A DNA stretch of 64,000 nucleotides from Vreelandella zhaodongensis (GCF_013415115.1 NZ_JACCDD010000002.1:609725-673724), one strand, 5' to 3'; shown: positions 1 to 9,968, counted from the first letter of the stretch. Notes: generated by a model from the letters alone, not told the origin. Made by a program: numbers and translations.

Positions 1-747
1 AACACGCGCTAGGAAGGATTGGGTTCGCTCATGTTGAGGCGTATCAAACAGCTGCTCAGGTGGTCCTTGTTCGGTAATTTCACCTTTATGGATAAAGATA
101 ACGCGGTCAGCCACTTCTCTGGCAAAGCCCATTTCGTGGGTGACAATCACCATGGTCATACCTTCTTTGACGAGTTCACGCATAGCATCTAGCACTTCGC
201 CGATCATTTCGGGATCAAGTGCTGACGTAGGCTCGTCGAACAGCATAAGGCGGGGTTCCATCGCCAGTGCGCGCGCCAGCGCTACGCGCTGTTGTTGTCC
301 ACCTGAGAGTTGGCTTGGGTACTTATCCGCCTGGTCGGAAATCCCAACACGCTTTAATAGGCGCTTGGCAGTTTCTTCAGCATCCTGACGGTTCCATCCA
401 CGCACTTTCATTGGGGCAAGTGTGATGTTGTCGAGCACGCTTAAGTGGGGAAACAGGTTGAACTGCTGAAACACCATGCCCACTTCTGTCCGAATAGTTT
501 GCAGTGCTTTGCTGCTTTTACCATTAGGCAATAGCTCGTTGCCATCGACATCTAACGTGCCTGACTGGAACTCTTCCAGGCCGTTAATGCAACGGATAAG
601 GGTCGACTTACCGGAGCCACTGGCACCAATCACCACCACCACTTCGCCAGGGACAATTTCAAGGTCAATATTATTCAGCACGTGCAGGCTACCAAAGTGC
701 TTATTGAGCTGCTGCATACGCACAATGGGTTGTGTGACATTGTTCAT
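1..747 (-). CDS. glnQ: Glutamine-type amino acid ABC transporter, ATP-binding subunit (3' end cut by window edge)
   Basis: ATPase that powers uptake of a polar amino acid, most likely glutamine, at the inner face of the cytoplasmic membrane. 249 codons are visible and only the last one or two residues appear to be missing. Walker [10 protein letters not shown] is at residues 41-49, the signature LSGGQQQR at 147-154, Walker B LMLFDEP ends near 173, and the switch histidine is H204. It lies 11 bases downstream of the permease gene and after the binding-protein gene, so the three form one operon. Close resemblance to E. coli GlnQ is from memory; other polar amino acid substrates remain possible. 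Confidence 0.9.
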   Translation of the reverse strand, partial: MNNVTQPIVRMQQLNKHFGSLHVLNNIDLEIVPGEVVVVIGASGSGKSTLIRCINGLEEFQSGTLDVDGNELLPNGKSSKALQTIRTEVGMVFQQFNLFPHLSVLDNITLAPMKVRGWNRQDAEETAKRLLKRVGISDQADKYPSQLSGGQQQRVALARALAMEPRLMLFDEPTSALDPEMIGEVLDAMRELVKEGMTMVIVTHEMGFAREVADRVIFIHKGEITEQGPPEQLFDTPQHERTQSFLARV

Positions 748-758
748 TGCACTTGTCC

Positions 759-1430
759 TTATTGTCCAACGAGGCCTCTGCGCTCTAGTTGGCGCAGTAG
801 GAGAGAGAGGGTCCAGGTGATCGCAAGGTACATCAGCGCTACCATGAAATAGACCTCTAGGGCTGTAAACGTGGTGGCAATATAAATCTGCCCCTGGCGC
901 ACTAACTCACCCACCCCGATGACGGAAAAGAGAGATGTATCTTTGATACTGATAATACCTTGGTTGCCTAGGGAAGGGATCATGCGGCGGAATGCTTGAG
1001 GCCAAATGACGTAATGAAATGCCTGAGTTCGCGATAGGCCTAGCGAGAGTGAGGCTTCCCGTTGACCACGCTCTATGGACTGAACTCCACCGCGAACAAT
1101 CTCGGAAATATACGCTCCTGAATTAATCGCGATGGCAGCGATACCGGCAACTAACGCATTAATAGGGCCGCCCAGTAATTGCGGAAGGCCATAAAAAATA
1201 AACAGTACTTGCACAAGTATCGGGGTGCCGCGAAACACTTCGATATAGAAAATGGCTGGCCAGCGTAACCAGCGCACGCGGCTAATGCGCAGCAAGCCAA
1301 AAAAGATACCAATAAAGAAACCAATGGCGAGGCCGCCAAAAGAGATCATTAATGTCCAGGGTATCCCTGGTAGCAAATAGGGGATTGAGCGAAACGCAGC
1401 CGCCCAATCAAACTGAAAAGTGACTTCCAC
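759..1430 (-). CDS. glnP: Glutamine-type amino acid ABC transporter permease
   Basis: Membrane-spanning permease of the HisM/GlnP family, 223 residues, which forms the translocation path for the amino acid delivered by the upstream binding protein. Several hydrophobic segments are visible, and the family motifs [35 protein letters not shown] and [13 protein letters not shown] (the ATPase-contacting loop) are intact. The start in FQFDWA matches the MQFDW start of E. coli GlnP. It sits between the binding-protein gene (111-base gap containing a hairpin) and glnQ (11-base gap). Confidence 0.92.
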   Translation of the reverse strand: MEVTFQFDWAAAFRSIPYLLPGIPWTLMISFGGLAIGFFIGIFFGLLRISRVRWLRWPAIFYIEVFRGTPILVQVLFIFYGLPQLLGGPINALVAGIAAIAINSGAYISEIVRGGVQSIERGQREASLSLGLSRTQAFHYVIWPQAFRRMIPSLGNQGIISIKDTSLFSVIGVGELVRQGQIYIATTFTALEVYFMVALMYLAITWTLSLLLRQLERRGLVGQ

Positions 1431-1476
1431 GTGGGGTTCTCCTTAAAAGCACGACTCGAAAAAATAACGCAAAAAG

Positions 1477-1514
1477 AACACAGGGCCGGGGGCTAGGCCG
1501 CCCGACCCTGTGTT
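1477..1514 (-). terminator. Hairpin between binding-protein and permease genes
   Basis: A perfect 9-bp outer stem, AACACAGGG (1477-1485) with CCCTGTGTT (1506-1514), encloses a partly paired GC-rich interior. In the direction of transcription a T-rich stretch follows only after several bases. Such a structure directly after a binding-protein gene commonly raises its expression over the membrane subunits by partial termination or mRNA stabilisation; that role is inferred. Confidence 0.6.
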
Positions 1515-1540
1515 AGAGGTTCAGTGCATTGTGCGATGTA

Positions 1541-2314
1541 TTAATCGTCGCTAGGAGATTCACCGAACCATTTTTCGTAAATCTCATCGTAGGTGCCGTC
1601 TTCGCGCATTGCAGCGAGCGCTTCGTTGGCGGGCTCTACCCACTGGCTACCTTTATGGAAAACGATACCGTATTGCTGACCTTCATACAGCGGGCCAACC
1701 ACTTTAGTACGGCCTTCTCCACGTGTTTGGGAGAAGTAGGCAACATTCGGTGCGTCATAGAAAGCCGCATCAACATTACGGCCTAATAGAGCCATGTACA
1801 TGTCGCTGTTGCCAGGGTAAGGAGTGATGTCGGCGTCATCACCTAGCTGTTCTTGAAGAAAATCATAGCTAGTGGAGCCAATGCGGGTGGCAATAGAGAG
1901 GCCGGCTAGGTCTTCAAGGGTTTCAACATCGTCGTTATCAGCACGAACAATGATTTGTAAGCCTGAGTCGTAGTAGGGGTCAGAGAAATCAACAATTTCA
2001 GCACGTTCTTCTGTGATGGTAACGCCTGCAATGGCGATTTCTTGGCTGCCGGTTTGCACCGCGGGAATAATACCTGCGAACTCCATCGTTGTGAGGTTTA
2101 CTTCAAACCCAGCACGTTCAGCCACTTCGTTGATGATATCCATATCGAAACCGATCATTTCACCGGTTTCTGGATCCATCATTTCAAAGGGTACGAAACT
2201 TGGGTCTGTTACCACATTTACGGTAGGCGTATCAGCCGTTGCGGAGGTTGCCAAGCTGGCAAAGCCAACGGTGATGGCGGTGGCAATGGCTGTCTTGGTA
2301 AAGGTAAGTTTCAT
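1541..2314 (-). CDS. glnH: Periplasmic glutamine-type amino acid binding protein
   Basis: Solute-binding protein (family 3), 257 residues, that captures the amino acid in the periplasm and hands it to the permease. A Sec signal peptide covers about residues 1-27, with a likely cut after TSATA. Family stretches include [48 protein letters not shown] and [12 protein letters not shown] near the C-terminus; the pattern follows E. coli GlnH closely. It is the first gene of the glnHPQ operon, so the promoter should lie in 2315-2460. Ligand identity is inferred from similarity only. Confidence 0.9.
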   Translation of the reverse strand: MKLTFTKTAIATAITVGFASLATSATADTPTVNVVTDPSFVPFEMMDPETGEMIGFDMDIINEVAERAGFEVNLTTMEFAGIIPAVQTGSQEIAIAGVTITEERAEIVDFSDPYYDSGLQIIVRADNDDVETLEDLAGLSIATRIGSTSYDFLQEQLGDDADITPYPGNSDMYMALLGRNVDAAFYDAPNVAYFSQTRGEGRTKVVGPLYEGQQYGIVFHKGSQWVEPANEALAAMREDGTYDEIYEKWFGESPSDD

Positions 2315-2403
2315 TAGTTTCCCCGTGTTTTATTTGGTTAGCGACACCATTCAAAGAAGAATTTTCTAATCAACAGTATCAGCAACCGTTATTGACCTTT
2401 TAA

Positions 2404-2425
2404 CCTTGGCGAGAAACCGCCAAGG
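2404..2425 (-). terminator. Likely erpA terminator
   Basis: Inverted repeat CCTTGGC/GCCAAGG with an 8-base loop lies about 37 bases past the erpA stop and is followed, in the erpA direction, by TTAAAAGG. The T-run is weak, so termination is plausible rather than certain. Confidence 0.45.
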
Positions 2426-2461
2426 CGTCAAGTCACGGGGAGAGGTTACCGCCAACGTTAG

Positions 2462-2815
2462 TTAGACCATGAACGAAGCACCACAGCCGCAGGTCGTCGT
2501 GGCGTTAGGGTTTTGAACACGAAAACGGGCGCCTGCTAGCCCTTCTTCATAGTCAACCGTTGAGCCTACCAAGTATTGGTAGGAGAGAGGGTCGACGACC
2601 AGTGTCGCATCGCCGAACTCAATAAGTGTGTCATCCTCGGCAACATTTTCAGCAAAATCAAAGCCATATTGGAAACCCGAGCAACCACCGCCGGTGACAT
2701 ATACGCGGAGCTTTAGCGCCGCGTTATCCTCTTCGGCCATGAGTGCTTGGATACGTTGTCGAGCGCTGTCGGATAACAGTAGTGGGGTTGGAACAAAAGC
2801 TTCTGCACCGCTCAT
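2462..2815 (-). CDS. erpA: Iron-sulfur cluster insertion protein ErpA
   Basis: A-type Fe-S carrier of 117 residues that accepts clusters from the assembly scaffold and passes them to apo-enzymes, including those of isoprenoid synthesis and respiration. The three cluster-binding cysteines are present: C45 in [11 protein letters not shown], and C109 and C111 in the C-terminal TCGCGASF. The block [19 protein letters not shown] is typical of ErpA rather than IscA. A GGGAGG ribosome binding site sits 5 bases before the ATG. It is monocistronic, between argC and glnH on the same strand. Confidence 0.95.
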   Translation of the reverse strand: MSGAEAFVPTPLLLSDSARQRIQALMAEEDNAALKLRVYVTGGGCSGFQYGFDFAENVAEDDTLIEFGDATLVVDPLSYQYLVGSTVDYEEGLAGARFRVQNPNATTTCGCGASFMV

Positions 2816-2994
2816 GGGTACCTCCCGCGAGCTTTAAGAACGAATAATCGGCATTGGAGTGTGATTATGGGTAATTCCTAGCAAAATGGTCAACTATTGT
2901 GTTGGATCATCAAGCAAAGGACAGCTCGCTGAGGAGGCGTTGGCAAATGACCTCCTCTCTGAGTTGCCCTCTGCATGCTAGTGCTTTGTGTGGT

Positions 2995-4029
2995 TCAAGG
3001 CATTAGGGCTGGGGCGTTAAGGCCCATATTTTCTTCAAGGTCAAACATAAGGTTGAGGTTTTGAATGGCTTGGCCCGAGGCACCTTTGACCAGGTTATCA
3101 ATGACCGAAAGCACTACCACGGTATTGCCGTTGCCAGGACGATGAACGGCAATACGGCAGGTGTTATTCCCCTTGACGCTGCGGGTTTCTGGGTGGCTGC
3201 CTGCAGGCATGACGTCAACAAACGGCTCGTTGGCATAGCGCTGCTCAAATAGCGCCTGTAAATCGCCCGACTCACTCGTCAGCGTGCTATATAGGGTGGC
3301 ATGAATGCCACGAATCATCGGCGTCAGGTGAGGCACAAAGGTAAGGCCCACTGCACTTGGCTGCATATCACCCAAACCTTGACGGATTTCAGGCAAATGG
3401 CGATGGCCGGACGCACCGTAGGCTTTCATCGATTCGCTGGCTTCGGCTAGTAGCGAGGCGACTTTGGCACCGCGGCCTGCGCCGGTAACGCCTGATTTAC
3501 AGTCAGCAATTAAATGGCCTGGATCGATCAAACCGGCTTCTAAAAGCGGCAGGTAGCCCAGCTGAACCGCTGTAGGGTAGCAGCCTGGAACAGCAATTAA
3601 ACGGGCCTTTTTGATCTGTTCCCGATGCATTTCTGGCAGGCCATATACGGCCTCATTTAGTAATTCCGGCGCGCCGTGGGGCTGGTCGTACCAACGACTC
3701 CACTCGTCGGCATCGCGTAGCCGAAAGTCAGCAGACAAGTCGATTACCCGAGTGCCATTGTCGAGCAATTCGCCTGCTAGCGCGTGGGCCACACCATGGG
3801 GGGTCGCAAAGAACACCGCGTCCATTGAACCCAGTGCCTTGGCATCTGGCTCGCTGAACGTGAGCGCATCATAGTGGCCGCGCAGGTTGGGATACATGTC
3901 GCATACCTTCACGCCGGCTTCCGAGCGCGAGGTAATCGCTTCAACGCTTACTTGATGATGCTGGGCGAGTAACCGCAACAGCTCAACGCCGGTATAGCCG
4001 GTTCCACCCACAATGCCAACCTTGATCAC
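2995..4029 (-). CDS. argC: N-acetyl-gamma-glutamyl-phosphate reductase (GTG start)
   Basis: NADPH-dependent reductase of arginine biosynthesis that converts N-acetylglutamyl phosphate to the semialdehyde. The Rossmann motif GGTGYTG is at residues 8-14 and the catalytic cysteine is C150 in VPGCYPTA. The reading frame extends to an upstream ATG at 4047, but the sequence AAGGAG lies inside that extension, 6 bases before a GTG at 4029, and [12 protein letters not shown] then begins at residue 3 as usual. I therefore take the GTG, giving 344 residues, a common ArgC length. It is a stand-alone gene, divergent from the CLC gene. Confidence 0.95.
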   Translation of the reverse strand: MIKVGIVGGTGYTGVELLRLLAQHHQVSVEAITSRSEAGVKVCDMYPNLRGHYDALTFSEPDAKALGSMDAVFFATPHGVAHALAGELLDNGTRVIDLSADFRLRDADEWSRWYDQPHGAPELLNEAVYGLPEMHREQIKKARLIAVPGCYPTAVQLGYLPLLEAGLIDPGHLIADCKSGVTGAGRGAKVASLLAEASESMKAYGASGHRHLPEIRQGLGDMQPSAVGLTFVPHLTPMIRGIHATLYSTLTSESGDLQALFEQRYANEPFVDVMPAGSHPETRSVKGNNTCRIAVHRPGNGNTVVVLSVIDNLVKGASGQAIQNLNLMFDLEENMGLNAPALMP

Positions 4030-4241
4030 AAACGACTCCTTGCGCATTTTGCGTGTTAAAACATATCAATGATTAACAGCCTAGAGAGATGGCGACAGGC
4101 TGTCGAACGGTATCTAGCTATGATACACAAGAGAGTAGTTGCTTAAGAGCGCTACGCAGAAGAAGCCCATGTAGGGCAATACATTCAGTGGCAAGGCATG
4201 ATGCCGCTCAAAAACGAACAATTAGTGCAAGGACGGACGTT

Positions 4242-6032
4242 GTGGCACGTTTTTCGCGATCAGACTTTACGCTGGAGAGTTTTCGCCGCCAATTAGCAAA
4301 CGTGGATGCTTTGCCCCAGCTTTGTGTGCTGGGTCTGGTATCCGGGGTGATGACAGGCGCGGTGATGGTTGCTTTTCGCCTGTTGCTAGAAGCAGGCGCT
4401 GCGCTCTATATGCCCGACGGTAACCCAGAGGCATTTGAAGGACTCTCACCCTGGCTGCGCTCGCTACTGCCGATTATCGCTGTGACGTTAATTGGCACGC
4501 TACTCTATCGCCAAAAAGCCACAGCTCGTAAATTAGGTGTTGGTCACGTGATAGAGCGCCTCACCTATCATCAGGGGCGCTTTCCATTACGAAATTGGTT
4601 AAATCAATGGTGGGTGGGCGTTGTTTCTGTGTTGGGTGGGCTTTCAGCGGGTCGTGAAGGCCCTGCTATTCATTTAGGAGCGGCGGCCTCGAGTGGTCTG
4701 GGGGTAAAGCTTCGCTTACCCAATAACAGCTTAAGAGTTCTTGTTGCTTGCGGAACGGCAGCAGGTATCTCGGCGTCGTTTAATACGCCAATCGCGGGTG
4801 TTATCTTTGCCATGGAAGTGGTCATGATGGAATACACCCTGATGAGCTTTATGCCGGTGATTCTTGCCTCTACGATGGGGGCGTTAGTCGCACAACTGGT
4901 GTACGGCAATGAACCAGCATTCCGCATTCCTGAAGTTGCCCTTGGTTCGTTGATGAACATTCCTTGGGTTGTCATTATTGGTTTGGTCATCGGTCTGTTG
5001 GCAGGCTTGTTTATTCATATTTCTCGCAGCCAGTACCTCCAACAATGGCCGCTATGGCTGAGGTTAGGCGTGGTCGGTGTAGCAACAGGAGCCGTCGCTT
5101 GGTGGTTTCCCGAAGTACAAGGCATTGGCTATGACAGCGTCGCCGCCATGTTGAATAACCAGCTTGGCGTTAATGTATTGCTGGCACTGGTGATTGCGAA
5201 GTTACTGATAACGGCGATTACTGTGGCCGGCGGCGTACCGATTGGCATTATTGGCCCTGTATTAGTCGTAGGTGCTGCCACTGGCGCGTTAGGAGGAATA
5301 TTAGGCGGTTGGTTATGGCCTGACAAAGCCGCAGACCCTGGGATTTATGCCATGCTAGGGATGGCGGCAATGATGGGGGCTGTACTGCAAGCGCCACTTG
5401 CCGCTTTGATGGCGTTGCTAGAACTAACGCATTCACCTCATATCATGCTGCCTGGCATGCTAGTCGTCGTGGTTGCCTGTTTGACGTCCCGTCAGCTTAC
5501 CGGCTGTGAAGGCTTTTTTATTAGCTCAGTGCGCTATGGATTGCATCCGTTACAGCAGCCTTTGATGCAGGCGCTTTCTCGTGTTTCTGTGCCAGCCGTC
5601 ATGGAACGTCGTTTAGTTCGCACTGAACGCATGATTACGCTCGACCAAGCACGACGGCTGCTGGAGAGCGGTCCTATATGGCTGGTGATTGAGCGTTCCA
5701 GTGCAGAAAAGCCGGTGCTAGCGCTAAAAGCCGCAGAGCTTGCGCGCTGGCTACTAGAGCATGATGAGGCACTGCAAGGGGAAGCTCCGCCAGAAGATGA
5801 ATTAATTGATTTAGTTGAAATACCGGGCCAGCGGCTCGAGATGGCTCCAATAGGATTGCAGGCAACGCTGTCGGAAGCATTTCTATCACTTCAGAATAAT
5901 GCGTTGGGTGCGCTCTATGTCGTGCACGGTTATCGGCCAAAGCAGCAACGAATTTCAGGTATTATTACCCGTGGATCTATTGAGCGTTATTATCACTATG
6001 TGGATCCCCGTGATGCTGATTCCCAGCAATGA
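4242..6032 (+). CDS. CLC-family chloride channel/transporter with C-terminal domain
   Basis: Integral membrane chloride protein of the CLC family, about 596 residues. The frame is open from an ATG at 4089, but the first 51 codons look non-conserved. A GTG at 4242 with AAGGA 8 bases upstream is the better start. The gating glutamate is in GREGPAIHLGA (about residue 139), and IIGPVLVVGAATG resembles the later anion-binding helix. The position equivalent to the E. coli ClcA inner proton glutamate (E203) appears to be valine (IFAMEV), and the GSGIP motif is replaced by GVGHV. The last 130 or so residues form a soluble, possibly CBS-like domain. Channel rather than antiporter behaviour is an inference. 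Confidence 0.85.
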   Translation: MARFSRSDFTLESFRRQLANVDALPQLCVLGLVSGVMTGAVMVAFRLLLEAGAALYMPDGNPEAFEGLSPWLRSLLPIIAVTLIGTLLYRQKATARKLGVGHVIERLTYHQGRFPLRNWLNQWWVGVVSVLGGLSAGREGPAIHLGAAASSGLGVKLRLPNNSLRVLVACGTAAGISASFNTPIAGVIFAMEVVMMEYTLMSFMPVILASTMGALVAQLVYGNEPAFRIPEVALGSLMNIPWVVIIGLVIGLLAGLFIHISRSQYLQQWPLWLRLGVVGVATGAVAWWFPEVQGIGYDSVAAMLNNQLGVNVLLALVIAKLLITAITVAGGVPIGIIGPVLVVGAATGALGGILGGWLWPDKAADPGIYAMLGMAAMMGAVLQAPLAALMALLELTHSPHIMLPGMLVVVVACLTSRQLTGCEGFFISSVRYGLHPLQQPLMQALSRVSVPAVMERRLVRTERMITLDQARRLLESGPIWLVIERSSAEKPVLALKAAELARWLLEHDEALQGEAPPEDELIDLVEIPGQRLEMAPIGLQATLSEAFLSLQNNALGALYVVHGYRPKQQRISGIITRGSIERYYHYVDPRDADSQQ

Positions 6033-6054
6033 GCCCAATGCCTAAGGAGAGACC

Positions 6055-6486
6055 ATGTATTTATGGGTAAAGGCCATTCATTTAATGGCCGTTGTTACCT
6101 GGTTTGCTGCGTTGTTTTATTTGCCGCGGCTATACGTGTACCACGCTATGGCGCGGGATACAGGCGATGAGCAAGCGATGACTTACTTTAAAACCATGGA
6201 GCGTAAGCTGTACCGTGGGATTATGACGCCGTCGATGATTATTGTGCTGATCTTTGGTGGCTGGTTGCTTTACCTAGTGCCTGCCTGGTTTAGCCAAGGT
6301 TGGATGCATGCCAAGCTGACGCTGGTGGCACTGCTGATCGCCTATCATCATGTCTGTCTCATTTATTTGAAACAATTTGAACAAGCGCGCTGTACCAAAA
6401 GTCACGTGTTTTTCCGTTGGTTTAATGAAGCGCCCGTGATTGCTCTGATCGCGATTATAATTCTGGCGGTGGTGAAGCCCTTTTGA
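6055..6486 (+). CDS. hemJ: Protoporphyrinogen IX oxidase HemJ
   Basis: Membrane protein of 143 residues that oxidises protoporphyrinogen IX to protoporphyrin IX in haem synthesis, replacing the HemG or HemY forms. The N-terminal MYLWVKAIHLMAVVTWFA carries the conserved histidine (H9), and LPRLYVYH, FKTMERKLYRGIMTPSM and WMHAKLTLVALL match the family; four hydrophobic segments are evident. AAGGAG lies 6 bases before the ATG. The stop codon overlaps the start of the next gene (TGATG), so the two are translationally coupled. hemL lies just downstream, giving a small haem cluster. Confidence 0.9.
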   Translation: MYLWVKAIHLMAVVTWFAALFYLPRLYVYHAMARDTGDEQAMTYFKTMERKLYRGIMTPSMIIVLIFGGWLLYLVPAWFSQGWMHAKLTLVALLIAYHHVCLIYLKQFEQARCTKSHVFFRWFNEAPVIALIAIIILAVVKPF

Positions 6487-7298
6487 TGCGCCATCCTCTT
6501 CCCCCCGTTGTTTTAGTGTTAGCAGGCCATGACCCCACCGGTGGAGCTGGGCTAGTGGCTGATAGCGAAGCGATAGCCGCCTGTGGTGGTTGGGCAGTTA
6601 CCATTCCAACCGCACTGACCGTTCAAAACTGCCATAACGTGATACGTATATGGCCGGCTGACCCAGCCGTCATGCGTCAAACGGCAGAGGCGTTAGGCGA
6701 CATGCAGATTGCTGCCATTAAATTAGGTTTGTTGGCCAATGAGGCGACCTTGCGTGCTGCGGAACAAATTATTCGCCGCTTTCCTGGCGTGCCGGTGGTC
6801 GCAGACCCCGTACTAAAAGCTGGGGGCGGTGCTGAGTTATCCACACCCGAGCTGCAGAAACTTTATAGTGATCGTTTACTACCGCTTGTGGATATTTTAA
6901 CGCCAAACCGGTTTGAGCTCGCGGCGCTGACGCCTGAGATAACTGACCCTTATGATGATACGGCTCGCGCTGTTGCGCTACTTTCCCAGGGCTGTCAGGG
7001 AGTATTAGTCACTGCCACCGACGATCCATTGCCGCCGGGTAATGTTCAGCAGGTCGTGCATACGTTGCACTCTCCTGACACAACACGCCAATGGCAGTGG
7101 CCGCGGTTACCTGATGTATTTCACGGGTCTGGCTGTACGTTAGCATCAGCGCTTGCCGCACGTTTAGCCGTTGGTGAACGCTTACCAACTGCTTGTGAAC
7201 AAGCTCAGCACTACACCTGGGAGAGTTTGTCTCATGGTTATCAGCCGCCTAGTGGTCAGTGTTTACCGAATCGCTTGCCACGCCCCGTACGCTTTTGA
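6486..7298 (+). CDS. thiD: Hydroxymethylpyrimidine/phosphomethylpyrimidine kinase (ThiD-like)
   Basis: Ribokinase-fold enzyme of about 270 residues that phosphorylates hydroxymethylpyrimidine and its monophosphate for thiamine synthesis. The N-terminal LAGHDPTGGAGLVADSEA is the substrate-binding block, PVVADPVLKAGGG is the central motif, and the anion-hole motif reads HGSGCTLASA (GTGC is more usual). The ATG at 6486 overlaps the hemJ stop; a TTG one codon earlier is also open. thiE, which often lies between thiD and hemL in related bacteria, is not here. Confidence 0.88.
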   Translation: MRHPLPPVVLVLAGHDPTGGAGLVADSEAIAACGGWAVTIPTALTVQNCHNVIRIWPADPAVMRQTAEALGDMQIAAIKLGLLANEATLRAAEQIIRRFPGVPVVADPVLKAGGGAELSTPELQKLYSDRLLPLVDILTPNRFELAALTPEITDPYDDTARAVALLSQGCQGVLVTATDDPLPPGNVQQVVHTLHSPDTTRQWQWPRLPDVFHGSGCTLASALAARLAVGERLPTACEQAQHYTWESLSHGYQPPSGQCLPNRLPRPVRF

Positions 7299-7334
7299 TT
7301 TCATTGGTAGTAAGCCATTAATGTTGAGGATGCC

Positions 7335-8615
7335 ATGACCACATCTGCTGAACTGTTTGACCTCGCAAGCCGTCACATTCCGGGGGGGGTTAACTCCCCC
7401 GTTCGCGCCTTTAAAGGTCTGCATCGCCCGCCTGTTTTTATGGAGCGTGCCCAAGGTGCCTATTTATTCGATGTGGAAGGCAACCGCTACGTTGATTATA
7501 TCGGCTCGTGGGGGCCAATGATCACTGGCCACGCCGACCAGGATGTACTGGCCGCCGTGCGTGCACGTTTAGATAATGGCCTCTCCTTCGGTACACCGAC
7601 AGCTGTTGAAACCACCATGGCCGATCTCATCTGCGAGATGATTCCTTCCATGGAAATGGTGCGCATGACCAGCTCGGGTACCGAAGCAACAATGTCCGCG
7701 ATTCGCCTGGCACGTGGCACGACGGGGCGTGACAAGATTGTGAAGTTTGAAGGGAATTACCACGGCCATTCGGATTCACTGTTAGTGAAAGCTGGCTCTG
7801 GCGCACTCACTCATGGCGAACCTAGCTCGCCGGGTGTCCCCGCTTCATTGGCTGAGCACACCATCACGCTCTCATTTAATGACCCCGAAGGTGTCGAAGC
7901 GTGTTTTGCTGAGATTGGAGAGCAAATTGCCTGCATTATTGTGGAACCCGTTGCAGGCAATATGAACTGCATTCCACCTCAGCCGGGCTTTTTAGAAACC
8001 CTGCGTCGGGTGTGCAACGAGTACGACAGTGTGTTGATTTTTGATGAAGTGATGACGGGTTTCCGTGTCGCGCTGGGCGGTGCTCAGGCGCATTACGGCG
8101 TGGTTCCTGACCTCACCTGTCTGGGTAAAATCGTCGGTGGTGGCATGCCCGTTGGCGCGTTTGGTGGCAAGCGTGAAATTATGCAGAACATTTCACCACT
8201 GGGGCCGGTTTACCAAGCAGGGACACTTTCGGGTAACCCACTGGCCATGGCGGCAGGCGTTGCCTTGCTGACCAAGCTACAGGTGCCAGGTTTCCACGAC
8301 GCCCTTTCCCAGCGAGTGCAAACCCTATGCACTGGCCTGCAAGAGCGTGCTAATGCAGCGCGTGTGCCGATGATGACCCAGTCAGCGGGCGGCATGTTTG
8401 GTATTTTCTTCACCTCACAATCCCGTGTGGATAACTTTGCCCAGGCGACTGCCTGCAACCCTGATGCTTTCCGTCGTTTCTTTGGTGCTATGCTAGACCA
8501 TGGTGTGTATCTAGCTCCTTCTGCTTATGAAGCGGGCTTCATGTCCAGTGCCCATACGCCGGAAGATATCCAGTTAACGTTGGATGCCGCAGAAAAAGCC
8601 TTTGCCGTTATGTAA
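7335..8615 (+). CDS. hemL: Glutamate-1-semialdehyde 2,1-aminomutase
   Basis: PLP enzyme of 426 residues that makes 5-aminolevulinate, the first committed tetrapyrrole precursor, from glutamate-1-semialdehyde. The PLP-binding lysine is K265 in [15 protein letters not shown], the same position as in E. coli Hem[44 protein letters not shown] and [12 protein letters not shown] are all intact. It follows thiD after 36 bases and ends in a strong hairpin terminator. Confidence 0.97.
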   Translation: MTTSAELFDLASRHIPGGVNSPVRAFKGLHRPPVFMERAQGAYLFDVEGNRYVDYIGSWGPMITGHADQDVLAAVRARLDNGLSFGTPTAVETTMADLICEMIPSMEMVRMTSSGTEATMSAIRLARGTTGRDKIVKFEGNYHGHSDSLLVKAGSGALTHGEPSSPGVPASLAEHTITLSFNDPEGVEACFAEIGEQIACIIVEPVAGNMNCIPPQPGFLETLRRVCNEYDSVLIFDEVMTGFRVALGGAQAHYGVVPDLTCLGKIVGGGMPVGAFGGKREIMQNISPLGPVYQAGTLSGNPLAMAAGVALLTKLQVPGFHDALSQRVQTLCTGLQERANAARVPMMTQSAGGMFGIFFTSQSRVDNFAQATACNPDAFRRFFGAMLDHGVYLAPSAYEAGFMSSAHTPEDIQLTLDAAEKAFAVM

Positions 8616-8642
8616 CATAAAGTAAAGCGCCTGCTACACTGC

Positions 8643-8670
8643 AAGAGCCGCTCCTATTGAGCGGCTCTTT
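8643..8670 (+). terminator. hemL terminator
   Basis: AAGAGCCGCTC (8643-8653) pairs with GAGCGGCTCTT (8659-8669) around a CTATT loop and is followed by T. It separates hemL from the small exported-protein gene that starts at 8692. Confidence 0.8.
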
Positions 8671-8691
8671 GGTTAGTGAGGTAAACACACT

Positions 8692-9069
8692 ATGAAACGG
8701 CAACCGGCTTGGAACGCTTCACGTTTTAACGACATATTGTTAACCGCTGTTCTCACCCTTGGCCTACCGTTCACGGGGATGGCCGCACAGGAGCAGGAGA
8801 TGACCCAGATCCACATCACCATGGGCGGCACACCCGGCGCGGAATTCTCAGCCCAGTGGCGCATTACTCACAACGATGAAAGCATTGAGCACCCCGAAGC
8901 GCGTGGCACAGTGCCCGCTGAATTTACCTTTGAAGGCACCACCTTAGAAGGCACGGTAAAACTGCTAAGTGATGACGAGCGTTTAGAAGTAGATATCGTT
9001 AAAGGTAGTAACCGCTCGCGTTCTTCTACCCAGGGGAAAGGTGGCACACTGTCGGTTGTCGTGCGTTAA
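8692..9069 (+). CDS. Small exported protein of unknown function
   Basis: 125-residue protein I do not recognise. The N-terminus has basic residues, a hydrophobic stretch (ILLTAVLTLGLPFTG) and a possible signal-peptidase site after GMAA near residue 32, so export to the periplasm is likely. The mature part is acidic and rich in short beta-like stretches (QIHITMGG, AEFTFEGTTLEGTVKLL), with a serine/arginine-rich SNRSRSSTQGKGG before a hydrophobic C-terminus. There are no cysteines. It is flanked by terminators on both sides, so it forms its own transcription unit. A GAGG lies 11 bases upstream of the ATG, a rather long spacing. Confidence 0.65.
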   Translation: MKRQPAWNASRFNDILLTAVLTLGLPFTGMAAQEQEMTQIHITMGGTPGAEFSAQWRITHNDESIEHPEARGTVPAEFTFEGTTLEGTVKLLSDDERLEVDIVKGSNRSRSSTQGKGGTLSVVVR

Positions 9070-9073
9070 GTAT

Positions 9074-9104
9074 AAAAAAACCGCCCCGTTCGGGGCGGTT
9101 TCTT
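9074..9104. terminator. Bidirectional terminator between exported-protein gene and csgA
   Basis: AAACCGCCCCG (9078-9088) pairs with CGGGGCGGTTT (9091-9101). On the minus strand it is followed by a seven-T run, making it a strong csgA terminator; on the plus strand the tail TTTCTTG is weaker. Confidence 0.85.
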
Positions 9105-9155
9105 GAGCTAAGTAAGTACTTAAAAAAGTATTTATAAACGTACCTAGTAAGCCTC

Positions 9156-9908
9156 TTACCACTGAGTAGTGATAGCAGAGTTGTTGTTGCCTACTTGTGA
9201 GTGGTTCGCATAGGCAGCACCGCTATTTTGGCGGATAGTTGATACGTTATTTTGTCCTGTCTGGTATACAACGGCTTCATGACCAACACCGTTTTGGTAA
9301 ATCCAAGATGCACTTAAATCAGCAAACTCTTGAGTCACATCTGCTTTATTTAAGTCACCTGTTTGAGAGACAAAGCTCCATGTTTCATCACTATTATTGG
9401 TCTGAAGAATATCGGCTTCGTTGTAATTGCCTGTTTGCTCAATAATAGAGTCACTCCAGGATGAGTTATTAATCTGCTGGACGTCTGCTCTATTGTAATC
9501 ACCAGTTTGATTGACCCAGGAGTCGTTCAGCTGACCACCTAGCTGATCTACACTGGAAGTATTGTTGTTGCCAGTCTGATATACAATCGACTCTTGACTA
9601 TTGCCAGTTTGATGCACATCTGACGTATTGTCATCACCCGTTTGAGTTACCCGAGAGAATTGACGAGGTCCTGCTTGTGTTGTTTCTGCATAGTTATCGT
9701 CGCCTACTTGAGTAATTAAGGACGTACGAATGCTAGGGTGGGAAAAGCCATCCATATTTGCACGTAGAGCATTTTGAGCATCAAAAACCGGGTTTGCAAC
9801 ATCATTAGCTGTCTGTGTTGTTGTAGAGTCGTCATAGTCACGTGCCTGTGCAGAGAAGCTAACAGCTATTGCAACAGCAGCAGCGATAACAGTCATTTGA
9901 GTTTTCAT
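9156..9908 (-). CDS. csgA: Curlin-repeat major subunit (CsgA-like)
   Basis: Secreted amyloid subunit of 250 residues that should polymerise into curli fibres on the cell surface. A signal peptide (about residues 1-22) and a roughly 40-residue leader precede repeated curlin units. The Q-x-G-x-x-N cores begin at residues 67, 89, 111, 134, 158, 182, 205, 216 and 238, giving about eight units of 22-24 residues. That is more than the five of E. coli CsgA. The protein is rich in N, Q, T and D and has no cysteine. GGGGAAAC precedes the ATG. It is the last gene of the csgBA unit, 60 bases after csgB, and ends in a strong terminator. No csgC is present. Confidence 0.88.
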   Translation of the reverse strand: MKTQMTVIAAAVAIAVSFSAQARDYDDSTTTQTANDVANPVFDAQNALRANMDGFSHPSIRTSLITQVGDDNYAETTQAGPRQFSRVTQTGDDNTSDVHQTGNSQESIVYQTGNNNTSSVDQLGGQLNDSWVNQTGDYNRADVQQINNSSWSDSIIEQTGNYNEADILQTNNSDETWSFVSQTGDLNKADVTQEFADLSASWIYQNGVGHEAVVYQTGQNNVSTIRQNSGAAYANHSQVGNNNSAITTQW

Positions 9909-9968
9909 GGTGTTTCCCCTTTTTTCGATCGGCTTGCTTTGGTTGTTTACTGAGAAGCAGCTGGCTAC

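Noticed and set aside
4089..4241. 51-residue N-terminal extension of the CLC protein
   Set aside because: No good ribosome binding site, non-conserved composition, and a well-placed GTG with AAGGA downstream.
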